A stretch of DNA of 64,000 nt from Novosphingobium meiothermophilum (GTDB lineage Bacteria; Pseudomonadota; Alphaproteobacteria; Sphingomonadales; Sphingomonadaceae): positions 62,001 through 126,000 of the forward strand of contig NZ_QGHL01000005.1 in assembly GCF_003171715.1 (NCBI RefSeq), given 5' to 3'. Shown piece by piece: positions 19,497 through 31,120 of this stretch; position 1 is the stretch's first letter, and every line of letters starts with the position of its first letter. The translations under genes and the position numbers were made by a program. The notes below the pieces were generated by a model. That model saw only the letters and a program-made list of their open reading frames with translations. It was not told the origin of the DNA and made no database searches.

Positions 19497-20000
19497 ATGA
19501 CCATTGCCATCCGCCCCGCCGTCCCTGCCGATCTGCCCCTGATCGCCAGCCTCATCCGCGCGCTCGCCGCTTACGAGAAGCTGGCCGATGCGGTGCGTTT
19601 CGATGAGGCCACGCTGGGCGAAAAGCTGTTCGGCAAGCGTCCCTATGCCGAAGTGGTGATTGGTGAACTGGATGGCGCGGCGCAGGGCTTTGCCCTGTTT
19701 TTTCACAACTTCTCGACCTTCGAGGGCAAGCCCGGCATCTATCTGGAAGACCTGTTCGTGCGTCCTGAGGCTCGTGGGCACGGACTGGGCAAGGCGCTGC
19801 TGGCGCATCTGGCGGCGCTGGCGGTGCAACGCGATTGTGCACGGCTCGAATGGTCGGTGCTCGACTGGAACGAACCTGCCATCGGCTTCTACCGGTCTCT
19901 GGGCGCGCGCATGATGGACGAGTGGACGGTCATGCGCGTCGATGGCCTCGCGCTTGGCGAGCTTGGCGCGCAGGCTGGAAATACGCACCCGATCGGTTAA
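19497..20000 (+). CDS. GNAT acetyltransferase, SAT/thialysine type
   Basis: 167-residue GNAT protein similar to diamine (spermidine/spermine or thialysine) N-acetyltransferases. Characteristic parts: IRALAAYEKLADAV, ALFFHNFSTFEGKPGIYLEDLFV, then motif A RPEARGHGLGKALLAHLAALA and NEPAIGFYRSLGA. Preference for a small amine is expected from the family but not shown. It begins 15 bases after the ispG stop and is probably co-transcribed. Confidence 0.9.
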   Translation: MTIAIRPAVPADLPLIASLIRALAAYEKLADAVRFDEATLGEKLFGKRPYAEVVIGELDGAAQGFALFFHNFSTFEGKPGIYLEDLFVRPEARGHGLGKALLAHLAALAVQRDCARLEWSVLDWNEPAIGFYRSLGARMMDEWTVMRVDGLALGELGAQAGNTHPIG

Positions 20001-20051
20001 ACTGCGCCGCATTCAGCGAAGGTTTTGCGGCGCTGTGCCGTAAGAGAGGAT

Positions 20052-20675
20052 ATGAGCATCGTGGTGAACAGGCGCGGCGTTCTGGCAGGCGCGGCGGCAA
20101 GCGCCGTGGCGGCCGTCGTGCCGCCGCGCGTGGCGGCTGCGGTCTATTACCCCAACGAGCAGCACCGCCGCGTGCTGGAACTGGCAAAGGAACAGGTCGA
20201 ACGGCATCGCGCTTCGCTGTGGCGCACCGACATTGTCGGAATTGCCGATTTCGCCATGCCGTCCTCGCTTCCCCGCTTTCACTTCGCCAATCTGGAACGA
20301 GGCGAAGTGCGCTCGTTCCTCGTCGCGCACGGGCGCGGGTCCGATCCGGAACATGACGGGTTCCTCAAGACCTTCTCGAACGAGGTCGGAAGCCTTGCCA
20401 CCTCGCGCGGGGCCTATGTCACTTACGAGTGGTATAACGGCAAGTATGGCACCTCGATCCGTCTGGGCGGCCTCTCGCCCGACAATTCGAACGTGCTGGA
20501 CCGGGCGATCGTGCTGCACCCGGCATGGTATGCCGCGCCTGCGATGCTGGCCAAATGGGGCAAGCTCGGCCGGTCAGACGGCTGCTTCGCCATGAGCGAG
20601 GCCGATTTCAACGAAGCGCTCTGGCACCTTTCGGGCGGAAGGCTGATCTACGCGGACCGGCTGGGACTGGGTTGA
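20052..20675 (+). CDS. L,D-transpeptidase-like protein, YkuD_2 type
   Basis: 207-residue exported protein of the 'murein L,D-transpeptidase catalytic domain' (YkuD_2) family. A twin-arginine-like start (NRRGVLAGAAASAVAAVV) is followed by the mature part. Core signature HGRGSDPEHDGFLKTFSN at 93-110 and the catalytic GRSDGCFAM with Cys178. Acts on peptidoglycan stem peptides in the periplasm by family; activity of this branch is little studied. The ATG has GAGAGGA just upstream. Its 3' end overlaps an antisense small gene. Confidence 0.88.
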   Translation: MSIVVNRRGVLAGAAASAVAAVVPPRVAAAVYYPNEQHRRVLELAKEQVERHRASLWRTDIVGIADFAMPSSLPRFHFANLERGEVRSFLVAHGRGSDPEHDGFLKTFSNEVGSLATSRGAYVTYEWYNGKYGTSIRLGGLSPDNSNVLDRAIVLHPAWYAAPAMLAKWGKLGRSDGCFAMSEADFNEALWHLSGGRLIYADRLGLG

Positions 20676-20873
20676 ACCAGCCGCGCGCGGGTCCGGCCGG
20701 GGCAGGCGCCGCCCCTTGGTGCGGCTGGTGAGATGCCAGCAGAAGCAGCGCTCGCAGCGATAGGGATGCAGCACAAGCCCCGTGCGCAAGCCTGCCGAGG
20801 CGGCGGCCGCCTCGGCTTCCTCGCGCGCCTTGTATCGGACCTTGCGCCGGCACACGCTCAGCCGCGTGCGCAT
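20574..20873 (-). CDS. Small Cys-rich basic protein
   Basis: 99-residue protein beginning MRTRLSVCRRKVRYKAREEAEA, with a compact YRCERCFCWHLTSR motif that could bind zinc. I recall this motif in small alphaproteobacterial proteins of unknown function. The ATG is one base after the stop of the upstream YcbB-like gene, so the two form an operon. The conserved part ends near residue 55; the remaining tail runs 102 bases antisense into the YkuD_2 gene and looks unconstrained. Start is firm; real functional end is uncertain only in the sense of the tail. Confidence 0.7.
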   Translation of the reverse strand: MRTRLSVCRRKVRYKAREEAEAAAASAGLRTGLVLHPYRCERCFCWHLTSRTKGRRLPRPDPRAAGSTQSQPVRVDQPSARKVPERFVEIGLAHGEAAV

Positions 20874-20874
20874 G

Positions 20875-22251
20875 TCAGAGCGGATTGTCGAGCTTGATGA
20901 TTTCCTCGTCGCTCTTGCGCTGGCTGGTATGCAGCGCGCGCGGCTGGGCGAAGCTGGCCAGCACCGGGGCATCGCGCTTGTAGATGTCGGGGAACGAGCG
21001 CAGCGTGCCGTTCACATCCGTGGCCACGGTGAAATAGGTGATATAGACCGGGAAGGTCTTGGTCATCGGCACCTTGGTATATTCGCGCGAGGTGTGTGCG
21101 GCCACGGCATCGTCCGGCGTCATCCCCGCGCCAAGGATACCCATGGTCATCGCCAGTTCGACCGCACCTTCCACCCGGATGCAACCGTGGCTGAGCGCGC
21201 GCACTGGCTGGCTGAAGGCGGCCTTGCTGGGCGTATCGTGCAGAAAGATCGCGTGCTCGTTGGGCATGTCGAGCTTCATGCGGCCAAGCGAATTGTTGTC
21301 GCCGGGCTGCTGCACCACATAGATCGTGCCGTCGGCGGCCTTCGTCACCTTGTAGCCTTCGCGCTCGGCCTGCTTGGGATTGTTGACCAGACGCGCACCC
21401 AACCCCTCGCCCACCACGATCGATTGCGGCACGGTCCATGTGGGGTTGAAGATCACGCCCTGAACCGTTTCGGCAAGCTGCGGCGTGGCAGTGCGGCCGG
21501 GCTTGCCGACAACCACCCGGTAGCTCTTGATGATCTTGTTGCGCACCGTCAGCCGGAGCATCTGTTCGGGCACGTTGGTGAGCAGATACTGCGTGCCCAG
21601 ATCGCGCGCCAGCCAGCGCCAGCGGTCCATGTTGGCACGGATCAGCGCGGCCTGCTGCGGCGTCTGCGCCTTGGGCAGGGCAGCTTTCAGCGCGGCATAA
21701 TCGGGGTGCGTGGGCAGCAGCGCATCAAGCGCGCCCTTGATGTCATGCTTTTCCAGCGCGGATGCGATGATGAGGTTGGTCGGGTTCACATCCTGGTCGG
21801 GATCGACCGCGAACCACTGGACACGCGCCGTCATCGGCGTGCGTCCATCGCGCAGATCCTCGATCAGCCAGCCGAAAAGGCGCGTGGCCATCGAGTCGAG
21901 TTCGGGGCCTTCGCCCTTTGCAATGGCAGCCGAAAGGGCCTCAGGCTCATAGTCCTTTGGGAAAAGCCCTTCGCGCCCGATTCCCTTGATCGCGGCCAGC
22001 AGCGCCTGCGCATCGGCCTGCGTCCAGTGCGGCAAGGGCGCCGGTTCGAAAGCTTCGGGCGGCGCGGCAACCGGCGCCTGCGGTGCGGGCGCGACGGTAG
22101 GAACGGGAGCGGGCGCAGGCTGGACCTGCCGGGTCAGATCGACGGGCGCGGCATTCTGCGCACCTGCGGCAGAAGGCAGAGCTGCCAGCACCAGCGCCAG
22201 CGCACTGCCATGCACAGCCGCCAGCCGCGCCTTGCCCCAAGGCTTGTTCAT
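20875..22251 (-). CDS. L,D-transpeptidase, YcbB (LdtD)-like
   Basis: 458-residue exported cell-wall cross-linking enzyme forming 3-3 peptide bridges. Start taken at the ATG at 22251, giving signal peptide MNKPWGKARLAAVHGSALAL ending near AGA; the frame is open another 53 codons upstream without features. A Pro/Ala-rich linker follows, then the scaffold/peptidoglycan-binding region and the YkuD domain with the catalytic SHGCIRVE near residue 353. Operon with the small Cys-rich gene downstream; divergent from the DMT transporter. Confidence 0.92.
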   Translation of the reverse strand: MNKPWGKARLAAVHGSALALVLAALPSAAGAQNAAPVDLTRQVQPAPAPVPTVAPAPQAPVAAPPEAFEPAPLPHWTQADAQALLAAIKGIGREGLFPKDYEPEALSAAIAKGEGPELDSMATRLFGWLIEDLRDGRTPMTARVQWFAVDPDQDVNPTNLIIASALEKHDIKGALDALLPTHPDYAALKAALPKAQTPQQAALIRANMDRWRWLARDLGTQYLLTNVPEQMLRLTVRNKIIKSYRVVVGKPGRTATPQLAETVQGVIFNPTWTVPQSIVVGEGLGARLVNNPKQAEREGYKVTKAADGTIYVVQQPGDNNSLGRMKLDMPNEHAIFLHDTPSKAAFSQPVRALSHGCIRVEGAVELAMTMGILGAGMTPDDAVAAHTSREYTKVPMTKTFPVYITYFTVATDVNGTLRSFPDIYKRDAPVLASFAQPRALHTSQRKSDEEIIKLDNPL

Positions 22252-22428
22252 AGCGATGCAACCCGCAACCTTCACCCGCTTCACCTCGTTTGCCTGCCGC
22301 GCCGGACGGCGCAGATGCGTCCTGCCCGATGCACGGCGCACGATCAAGCACGCTGGCTTGCTGAAGGCTGAATCGGCTTCGCGAACAAGCGCGCACAAAG
22401 GCGGTTTCACCTGCGCCCGCCTTTGCCT

Positions 22429-23334
22429 ATGGCACCGGCCATGCCCACCGGTCCTTCGCCCGCCCTGCGTGCCCTGCTCGTGCCGATCGCGGCGGCAATG
22501 GCAGGCCTTGCGCTGTTTTCGGTCATGGACGGGGTGATGAAGGCCGCCTCCATCGCCATTGGCGCCTATGCCGCGATGTGCTGGCGCGGGCTGGCGGGCA
22601 CGATCATCATGGCGCCGCTATGGCTGTGGCGCGGACAGGGCTGGCCCGCGCCTGCCGTGCTCAGGGTGCATGTGCTGCGCGGCGTGGTCGCCTCGGTCAT
22701 GGCGGTGCTGTTCTTCTACGGCATTGTGCGGCTGCCCCTTGCGGAAGGCATCGCGCTCTCGTTCATCGCGCCGCTGATCGCGCTTTATCTTGCCGCCATC
22801 CTGCTGGGCGAGAAGGTGCGCCCGGCGGCCATCGGCGGATCGGTGCTGGCGCTGCTGGGCGTGGCCGTCATCGCAGGCGGAAAGTTCGATGGACCGGCCA
22901 ATGCCGAAGCCGTGAAGGGCCTTGTCGCCACACTTGTCTCGGCGGTGCTCTATGCGTGGAACCTCGTCTTGCAACGCCAGCAGGCACTTGTCGCGCGGCC
23001 CGAAGAAGTGGCCTTTTTCCAGACGCTCGTGCAGTTCCTGTTCCTTGGTCTTGGCGCGTGGTGGTTCGCGCCCTTCCCCGATGCCGCAGTCTGGTGGCTG
23101 CTGATCGTCTCGGCGGCGCTTTCGGCCGCCTCGATCATGCTGCTGAGCTGGGCCTATGGCCGGGCCGAAGCGCAAGTGCTGGTCCCGCTGGAATATACGG
23201 CATTCATCTGGGCGGCCATCGTGGGCTGGATTGCCTTTGCCGAACCGGTCACGGTGCCCATGCTTGCCGGAGTCGCCCTTATCGTCGCGGGCTGTCTCTA
23301 CGCCACCCGGTCGAGCGCAGGGCAGAGCGGCTGA
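22429..23334 (+). CDS. EamA-type drug/metabolite transporter
   Basis: Inner-membrane transporter with about ten hydrophobic helices arranged as two EamA repeats, roughly 301 residues. Repeat signatures are visible: MDGVMKAASIAIGAYAAMCWRG early and the C-terminal EYTAFIWAAIVGWIAFAEPVT with the terminal ALIVAGCLYATR. Candidate ATG codons at 22429 and 22441; neither has a strong ribosome site. Substrate unknown; members export amino acids, nucleosides or amphiphiles. Confidence 0.9.
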   Translation: MAPAMPTGPSPALRALLVPIAAAMAGLALFSVMDGVMKAASIAIGAYAAMCWRGLAGTIIMAPLWLWRGQGWPAPAVLRVHVLRGVVASVMAVLFFYGIVRLPLAEGIALSFIAPLIALYLAAILLGEKVRPAAIGGSVLALLGVAVIAGGKFDGPANAEAVKGLVATLVSAVLYAWNLVLQRQQALVARPEEVAFFQTLVQFLFLGLGAWWFAPFPDAAVWWLLIVSAALSAASIMLLSWAYGRAEAQVLVPLEYTAFIWAAIVGWIAFAEPVTVPMLAGVALIVAGCLYATRSSAGQSG

Positions 23335-23590
23335 TCCTTCACGGCGTGATTGCAGCGCACCTTGTTGCAATTGAAAATCAATACGTGCGGTTCCGCGCCA
23401 AATAGTGCTGCAAGCGCGAAAAATGGGGCGTTCCCGCCCTTGACGCGTCGGCGCTTTGCGCGCATCGGGCACGGGCTTTCTGGCCGTAATCCGCCACGCC
23501 GCCACGGGGCCGCCACCGGCGCACCCCGCATGCGATTCCCCGCGTGGCACCATTCAGCAACGGCCGCGACAGGAGGGAAGACGCACAGCC

Positions 23591-26263
<2,673 letters not shown>

Positions 26264-26289
26264 GCGGCAGGTTCAGGCCAGACAGAAGA

Positions 26290-26325
26290 GGGCGCGGCGG
26301 ACTTCGGTCCCCGCGCCCTTCTCTT
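26290..26325 (+). terminator. acnA terminator with UUCG tetraloop
   Basis: GGGCGCGG-c-GGAC (26290-26302), loop TTCG, then GTCC-CCGCGCCC (26307-26318), 12 paired bases with one bulge, followed by TTCTCTTT. It lies 27 bases after the acnA stop and before the convergent moeB. Confidence 0.85.
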
Positions 26326-26341
26326 TGCCCTCAGGAGGCGT

Positions 26342-27109
26342 TCAGGCGCTTGCGCCGCAGCCATTGCACTGTGGATCGCGCGCAATGCGCATCGTGCGCA
26401 GCGAAGGCCTGAGACCGTCCAGAACGTGAAGCTGTCCCCACTGGGGATCGCCCAGCGCGGCAGCGCCCTCAAGCAGCACCCGCATGGCCGCCATGGCTCC
26501 GAAGGCGCCAACCATGCCCACCATTGCGCCCAGCACGCCAAGGTCGGCACAGGTATCGCAATCCTCGGCATCGAAGGCATCGCCCACGAAGCAGCGATAG
26601 CAGGCATGCCCTTCGCGGTGCCCGGCAAAGTTGGCCACCTGCCCCTGAAAACGGCCCAGCGCCGCGCTGGTGAGTGCAACCCCCGCCTTCACGCAGGCAT
26701 CCGAAACCGCAAGCCTCGTGGCGAAGTTGTCCGAACCGTCGAGCACCACATCGGCCCCGGCGATCAGCGCCGCGGCATTCTCGCGGGTGATGCGCAGCAC
26801 GTGGGCAGTCACATGCAGCGCCGGGTCGAATGCCTGCACCCACGCCGCCGCCGCTTCGGCCTTGGGCTTGCCGATGTCGGCCTCGGTATAGATCGTCTGG
26901 CGCTGGAGGTTGCTCGCCTCGACCGCATCGTCATCGATCAGCGTCAGCCGCCCCACACCCGCGCCCGCGAGGTATTGCAGGGCCGGACTGCCGATGCCGC
27001 CCATGCCCACCAGCACCACATGCGATGCCGCAAGCCGGGCCTGCCCCACGGCGCCCACTTCGGGCAGGACGATATGGCGGGCGAAGCGGTTCAGGCGGTC
27101 GGGCGTCAT
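26342..27109 (-). CDS. moeB: MoeB/ThiF-family adenylyltransferase
   Basis: E1-like enzyme that adenylates the C-terminal Gly-Gly of a sulfur carrier such as MoaD or ThiS, for molybdopterin or thiamine synthesis; 255 residues. ATP-binding GMGGIGSPALQYLAGAG near residue 35, Mg/adenylation segment VLDGSDNFATR, and two zinc CxxC pairs, HACYRC and CNGCGA at the C-terminus. EDCDTCADLGVLG carries candidate catalytic cysteines. No rhodanese domain. Neither moaD nor thiS is adjacent, so MoeB versus ThiF cannot be settled here; a molybdenum enzyme is encoded 5 kb away. Confidence 0.87.
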   Translation of the reverse strand: MTPDRLNRFARHIVLPEVGAVGQARLAASHVVLVGMGGIGSPALQYLAGAGVGRLTLIDDDAVEASNLQRQTIYTEADIGKPKAEAAAAWVQAFDPALHVTAHVLRITRENAAALIAGADVVLDGSDNFATRLAVSDACVKAGVALTSAALGRFQGQVANFAGHREGHACYRCFVGDAFDAEDCDTCADLGVLGAMVGMVGAFGAMAAMRVLLEGAAALGDPQWGQLHVLDGLRPSLRTMRIARDPQCNGCGASA

Positions 27110-27134
27110 GCGACGCAGTTAGGCACGAACGCGC

Positions 27135-27161
27135 GAAAATGCGAGGGCCAAGACCCTCGCA
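27135..27161 (-). terminator. dnaA terminator
   Basis: On the minus strand an 8-bp stem TGCGAGGG/CCCTCGCA (27140-27161, 6-base loop) is followed by TTTTC. It starts 11 bases past the dnaA stop and separates dnaA from moeB. Confidence 0.75.
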
Positions 27162-27171
27162 CAGGGACGTA

Positions 27172-28590
27172 TCAGTCTTCCAACTGGCGCAGCAGCGTGC
27201 GCACGTCGCCGTCCATGTCGGCATCGCGGGCGCGCAGTTCCTCGATCAGGCGCACGGCGTGGATCACGGTGGAGTGATCGCGCCCGCCGAACTTGCGGCC
27301 GATTTCGGGGTAGGAGCGCGGGGTCAGCACCTTGGCCAGATACATCGCCACCTGCCGAGGACGCACGACCGCGCGGGCACGGCGCTTCGATGCCATCTCG
27401 GTGCGGTCGACACGGTAGAACTGGCAGACCGTGCGCTGGATCTCGTCGATCGTGATGCGACGGCGGTTGGCCGAAAGGATATCGGTAAGCTGTTCCTCGG
27501 CCAGTTGCAGCGAAACCGGCTGGCCGGTGAGCTGGGCATAGGCAATCAGCTTGTTGAGGCCGCCCACCAGTTCGCGCACGTTGCGGTTGATGGTGCGGGC
27601 CAGAAACTCGATGACGTCAGCGGGCACCTGCGTATTGCCGAAACGGGCCAGCCGATGCTCAAGGATCTTGCGGCGCAGTTCGATGTCGGCAGGCTGGATA
27701 TCGGCCACCAGCCCCATCGACAGGCGCGAAAGCAGGCGCTGCTCCACCCCGTCGAGCGCCTGAGGTGCGCGGTCGGCCGCCACGACCAGCCGCTTGCCCG
27801 CGCTCATCAGCGCATCGATCGTGTGGAGAAACTCCTCTTGCGTCGATGCCTTGCCGATGATGAACTGGATGTCGTCCACCAGCAGCATGTCGAAACCGCG
27901 CAGGCGCGCCTTGAACTCGATCATCTCGTTCGAGCGCATGGCCTGAACGAACTCGATCATGAAGCGTTCGGCCGAGCAGTAGAAAATGCGCGCACCGGGC
28001 TTGTTGGCGGCAAAGGCATGGCCGATGGCATGAAGCAGGTGGGTCTTGCCCTGGCCAGTCGCGCCCTTGAGATAGAGCGGCGAGAATTGCGGCGTTTCCA
28101 ATGCCGCCATGCGCTGCGCGGCGTTGACGGCCAGCACGTTGGCTGCGCCCGAAACGAACTCGGCAAAAGTCAGTGAAGGGTCCAGCCCCGACAGCGCGGT
28201 ATCGACCATGGCCGCCCCGGCGCCAAGATGGCCGGGCATCTGCCCCTGCCCGTGGCTGGCTGCACGGGCCGGAACAGAGGCCTGTCCGCCAACGCGCAGT
28301 TCCGGCATGGACCGGCGGCGCGGGTGAACCGTGATGCGCACCTGCCGCACTTCGGAGCGCGCGATCTTCCAGGCAAGGCTCAGGCGGTCGGCGAAACGGT
28401 CCGCCACCCAGTTGGCCGAAAACTCGGTCGGCAGGAACAGGTCCAGCGTGCCGGTTTCCTTGCAGAACGAGCCAAGCTGGATCGGCTTGATCCACTGCGC
28501 GTGAAGCTGCGATCCGAGATCCTTCTTCAGCCCCTGGCTGATGTCGGCCCAGTCGGCTGCCAGATCCAGCGCTTCCTGGTCCTCGATCAT
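27172..28590 (-). CDS. dnaA: Chromosomal replication initiator DnaA
   Basis: AAA+ ATPase that binds DnaA boxes and opens the replication origin. 472 residues from the ATG at 28590 (MIEDQEALDLAADWADI), which has AGGAAGGGA at 12 bases; an in-frame start at 28695 would add 35 residues. Domain I with LHAQWIKPIQLG, variable linker, then Walker A GATGQGKT, Walker B LLVDDIQF, and the domain IV helix-turn-helix ending in GRKFGGRDHSTVIHAV that recognises DnaA boxes. It lies downstream of rpsT in the same direction, but with a terminator between, so it has its own promoter. Confidence 0.98.
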   Translation of the reverse strand: MIEDQEALDLAADWADISQGLKKDLGSQLHAQWIKPIQLGSFCKETGTLDLFLPTEFSANWVADRFADRLSLAWKIARSEVRQVRITVHPRRRSMPELRVGGQASVPARAASHGQGQMPGHLGAGAAMVDTALSGLDPSLTFAEFVSGAANVLAVNAAQRMAALETPQFSPLYLKGATGQGKTHLLHAIGHAFAANKPGARIFYCSAERFMIEFVQAMRSNEMIEFKARLRGFDMLLVDDIQFIIGKASTQEEFLHTIDALMSAGKRLVVAADRAPQALDGVEQRLLSRLSMGLVADIQPADIELRRKILEHRLARFGNTQVPADVIEFLARTINRNVRELVGGLNKLIAYAQLTGQPVSLQLAEEQLTDILSANRRRITIDEIQRTVCQFYRVDRTEMASKRRARAVVRPRQVAMYLAKVLTPRSYPEIGRKFGGRDHSTVIHAVRLIEELRARDADMDGDVRTLLRQLED

Positions 28591-29067
28591 GGTGCTGTCA
28601 CGTCCCTTCCTGCCTGCCGAACCGCGTTCCGTGCCGAGCGGGGTTGCCCCGGCCTTCGGGCCAGACATTCCCCCCGCGAAATCGTCCATCCTCACGCTTC
28701 GCTGCCCCGTTTACCCATGCTCGTGCCCCCTCCCGGCGCAAGAGCAAACCTGTCCTGCCCCGCCGCGCATTGCGCGGCAGACCCTGATGAAAAATTGTCC
28801 GTTAGCACCGCCGGGCAGTGATTCTCGCCCCCGGTCCACCCTGTCTATTGGCGCATGCCCCCATCGCGCAAGCGGGAGAGCCGCAAAAAAAATGAAATAA
28901 ATCCCCTTGACTCATCCGAACCCGCACAATTGCATCAAATATCTGAATCAAAAGGATTTATTCGGGAGATGCCTTTGCCGGTCGCGCGAATCGCGAAGAT
29001 TCCGTGACTTGCTGCGACTGCACAATGTAACACTTGCCCGCCACTTGGCTGTCACTTCACGGACATG
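28591..29067 (-). promoter_or_regulatory. dnaA leader: AT-rich, GANTC-rich, 480 bases
   Basis: Long non-coding stretch between the rpsT terminator and dnaA. Five GANTC sites (the CcrM methylation target) lie at 28820, 28909, 28945, 28988 and 28998, and two more at 29173 and 29187 beyond the terminator. The stretch 28880-28965 is markedly AT-rich for this genome and holds the inverted repeat AATAAATCC (28896) / GGATTTATT (28954). I see no good TTATCCACA box, so an origin is not supported. Likely dnaA promoter region. Confidence 0.55.
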
Positions 29068-29095
29068 AAAAAGGCCGACGTGAAACACGTCGGCC
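29068..29095 (-). terminator. rpsT terminator
   Basis: Perfect 10-bp stem GGCCGACGTG/CACGTCGGCC (29073-29095) with a 3-base loop, followed on the minus strand by TTTTT (29072-29068). Textbook intrinsic terminator 110 bases after the rpsT stop. Confidence 0.93.
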
Positions 29096-29205
29096 ATGTT
29101 CCATTTTTGTGCCCCGGCCTGCGTGCTCGACCTCAGTATCTTTTCGGATCGAGGTCTGTCGGGAAGCAGGGCGATTCGCCGTGGCCGATTCGCCCGGCAG
29201 GCGGA

Positions 29206-29466
29206 TCAGAGAGCGGCGACGCGCTTCGACAGGCGCGACATCTTGCGCGCCACGGTGTTCTTGTGCAGCACCCCGCGGGCAACACCGCGCGCCAGTTCGG
29301 GCTGCGCTGCCTTCAGCGCTTCCGCAGCAGCCGCCTTGTCGCCGCCAGCCAGCGCGGCTTCGACCTTCTTGACGAAAGTGCGGATGCGCGAAAGGCGGTT
29401 GCCGTTGATTTCGGCACGGCGTTCATTGCGACGGATGCGCTTGCGGGCTTGCGGCGTGTTGGCCAT
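29206..29466 (-). CDS. rpsT: 30S ribosomal protein S20
   Basis: 86-residue, Lys/Arg/Ala-rich protein that binds 16S rRNA early in 30S assembly. Starts [21 protein letters not shown], the invariant S20 N-terminus, which fixes the start at 29466 although the frame is open further upstream. C-terminus [22 protein letters not shown] is also typical. Transcribed away from the P450 gene region in the same direction as dnaA and closed by a strong terminator. Confidence 0.98.
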   Translation of the reverse strand: MANTPQARKRIRRNERRAEINGNRLSRIRTFVKKVEAALAGGDKAAAAEALKAAQPELARGVARGVLHKNTVARKMSRLSKRVAAL

Positions 29467-29635
29467 GGTTTTCCTGTTTCTCGTCCTCTGGCGGACGCAC
29501 GGGGCGGCCGCATGAAATGCGTGTGATGACGGGAAGTCCCGTCGGAAAGCGCGGCCCTTAGCGGTGACGCGCCAAATCGTCAACAGATTCGGCGCTCTGC
29601 CCGGTGCCCTGCCGCTGCTGCATTGGCGCTGATGC

Positions 29636-31030
29636 TCAGCCGAGCGGGCGCAGTTCCACCCGCAGTCCGTCGCGCGGCTTGGGGATGGGCCATGCTTGCC
29701 ACTTCGGTTCCGGTCCCGGCTGCATCGTGATCTCGAACCGGGTCAGGATGTGATTGGCCAGCAGCTTGACCTGCATATAGGCAAAATGCAGCCCCAGACA
29801 CATGTGCGCGCCGCCACCAAAGGGCACCCACGCATACTTGTGCCGGGCGGCGATCTTGTCGGGCGTGAAGCGCATCGGATCAAATCTTTCGGGCGCATCC
29901 CAGTGCGCCGGATCGGCATGCGCGGCCGCCGGGCTGATGCCGATCGGCGTGCCCGCCGGGATATGAAAGCCGCCAAACGTGAAATCACGCAGGGCGCGAC
30001 GCGGCATGTTGGGCACCGGCGGCATGAAGCGCAGCGCTTCCTTGAAGGCCATCTCGGTCAGTTCCATCCGGCCCAGATCCTCATAGGCCAGCGGCAGGCC
30101 GTCCCCGCCGGTCACGGCGCGGGCTTCGGCACGCAGGCGCTCCTGCCAGTCGGGGTTCTTCGCCAGTTGCCAGAACAGCACGGTAGCGGAAGAGGTGATC
30201 GTATCGTGCGCGGCCATCATCAGGAAGATCATGTGATCGACCACCACGTCTTCGGGCAGGAGGGTGCCGTCATCGCGGGTCGCGAGCGCGAACTGGCTGA
30301 ACATGTCCTGCCCCGGATTGGCGCGCCGCTCGCGCACGAGCCGCCCGAAGTATTCCACCATCAGCCGCCGCCCCGCCACGCCCTTGCCCATCTTGGTGAA
30401 GGGCAGGGGCTTGCGCACCACGCCGACCGATGCCTGCACCATGTCGACAAAGGCGCGGTTCAGCCGGTCCGCTTCAGGCCCCAGCGGCAGGCCCAGAAAG
30501 CTGGCCGCCGCCGTATCGAGCGTGAGCGCCTTGATCGCATCGTAGAAGCGCATCGGCCCGCCCCAGCGCGTCATGGCTTCGGCAATGCCGGTATTGAGCA
30601 CGCCGCAATAGGCACGCATCGGTTCGGGCTTGAAGGCAATGGACAGCGCGCGCCGGTCCATGCGGTGCGCCTCGAAGTCCATCAGCATCAGCCCGCGCGG
30701 GAACAGCAGGTTAAGCACCGGTCCCCAGCCCTGTTCGCTGGAAAACAGCCTGTCCCGGTCGAACAGCACCAGTTCGTTGGCTTCCACGCCGATCAGGTTG
30801 ACCCCGCGGCGCCCGAAACTGCGCGTGCGATAGACCGGGCCATAAGTTTCGACCATGCGCTTCTGGAAGCCGAGCGGGTCTGCCAGCTGCATCAGCGTGG
30901 TGCCCAGCACCGGCCAGCCATCCTCGCCGGGAATGTGATCGAGCTTGCGGTCATCATCCAGCCGCACCCAGTGCGGGTTGGCGCTTTCGGTGTGCAGATT
31001 GGTGCCGGTTGCGGGCGCAAGACTGGCCAT
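29636..31030 (-). CDS. Cytochrome P450
   Basis: 464-residue haem-thiolate monooxygenase without a membrane anchor. I-helix oxygen-activation segment [17 protein letters not shown]-helix [10 protein letters not shown] (ExxR), the PERFDP segment, and haem loop [14 protein letters not shown] with the thiolate Cys are all intact. Substrate unknown; sphingomonad P450s act on hydrocarbons, terpenes, fatty acids or sterol-like compounds. No ferredoxin or reductase gene is near, so redox partners are elsewhere. hemH lies 90 bases upstream in the same direction. Repeated TTAA elements sit just before the start. Confidence 0.95.
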   Translation of the reverse strand: MASLAPATGTNLHTESANPHWVRLDDDRKLDHIPGEDGWPVLGTTLMQLADPLGFQKRMVETYGPVYRTRSFGRRGVNLIGVEANELVLFDRDRLFSSEQGWGPVLNLLFPRGLMLMDFEAHRMDRRALSIAFKPEPMRAYCGVLNTGIAEAMTRWGGPMRFYDAIKALTLDTAAASFLGLPLGPEADRLNRAFVDMVQASVGVVRKPLPFTKMGKGVAGRRLMVEYFGRLVRERRANPGQDMFSQFALATRDDGTLLPEDVVVDHMIFLMMAAHDTITSSATVLFWQLAKNPDWQERLRAEARAVTGGDGLPLAYEDLGRMELTEMAFKEALRFMPPVPNMPRRALRDFTFGGFHIPAGTPIGISPAAAHADPAHWDAPERFDPMRFTPDKIAARHKYAWVPFGGGAHMCLGLHFAYMQVKLLANHILTRFEITMQPGPEPKWQAWPIPKPRDGLRVELRPLG

Positions 31031-31120
31031 GGTGTCTCCCGGTAAAGCTGGTTTAACCGGTCAATTAACACACCTGTCAGCAGTGGCCAAGCGGGTTGTT
31101 GCCGCGCACGTTGCGCCGTT

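Noticed and set aside
28591..29067. Chromosomal origin upstream of dnaA
   Set aside because: AT-rich and GANTC-rich, but no TTATCCACA-like DnaA boxes found by eye, and in several alphaproteobacteria the origin is away from dnaA.
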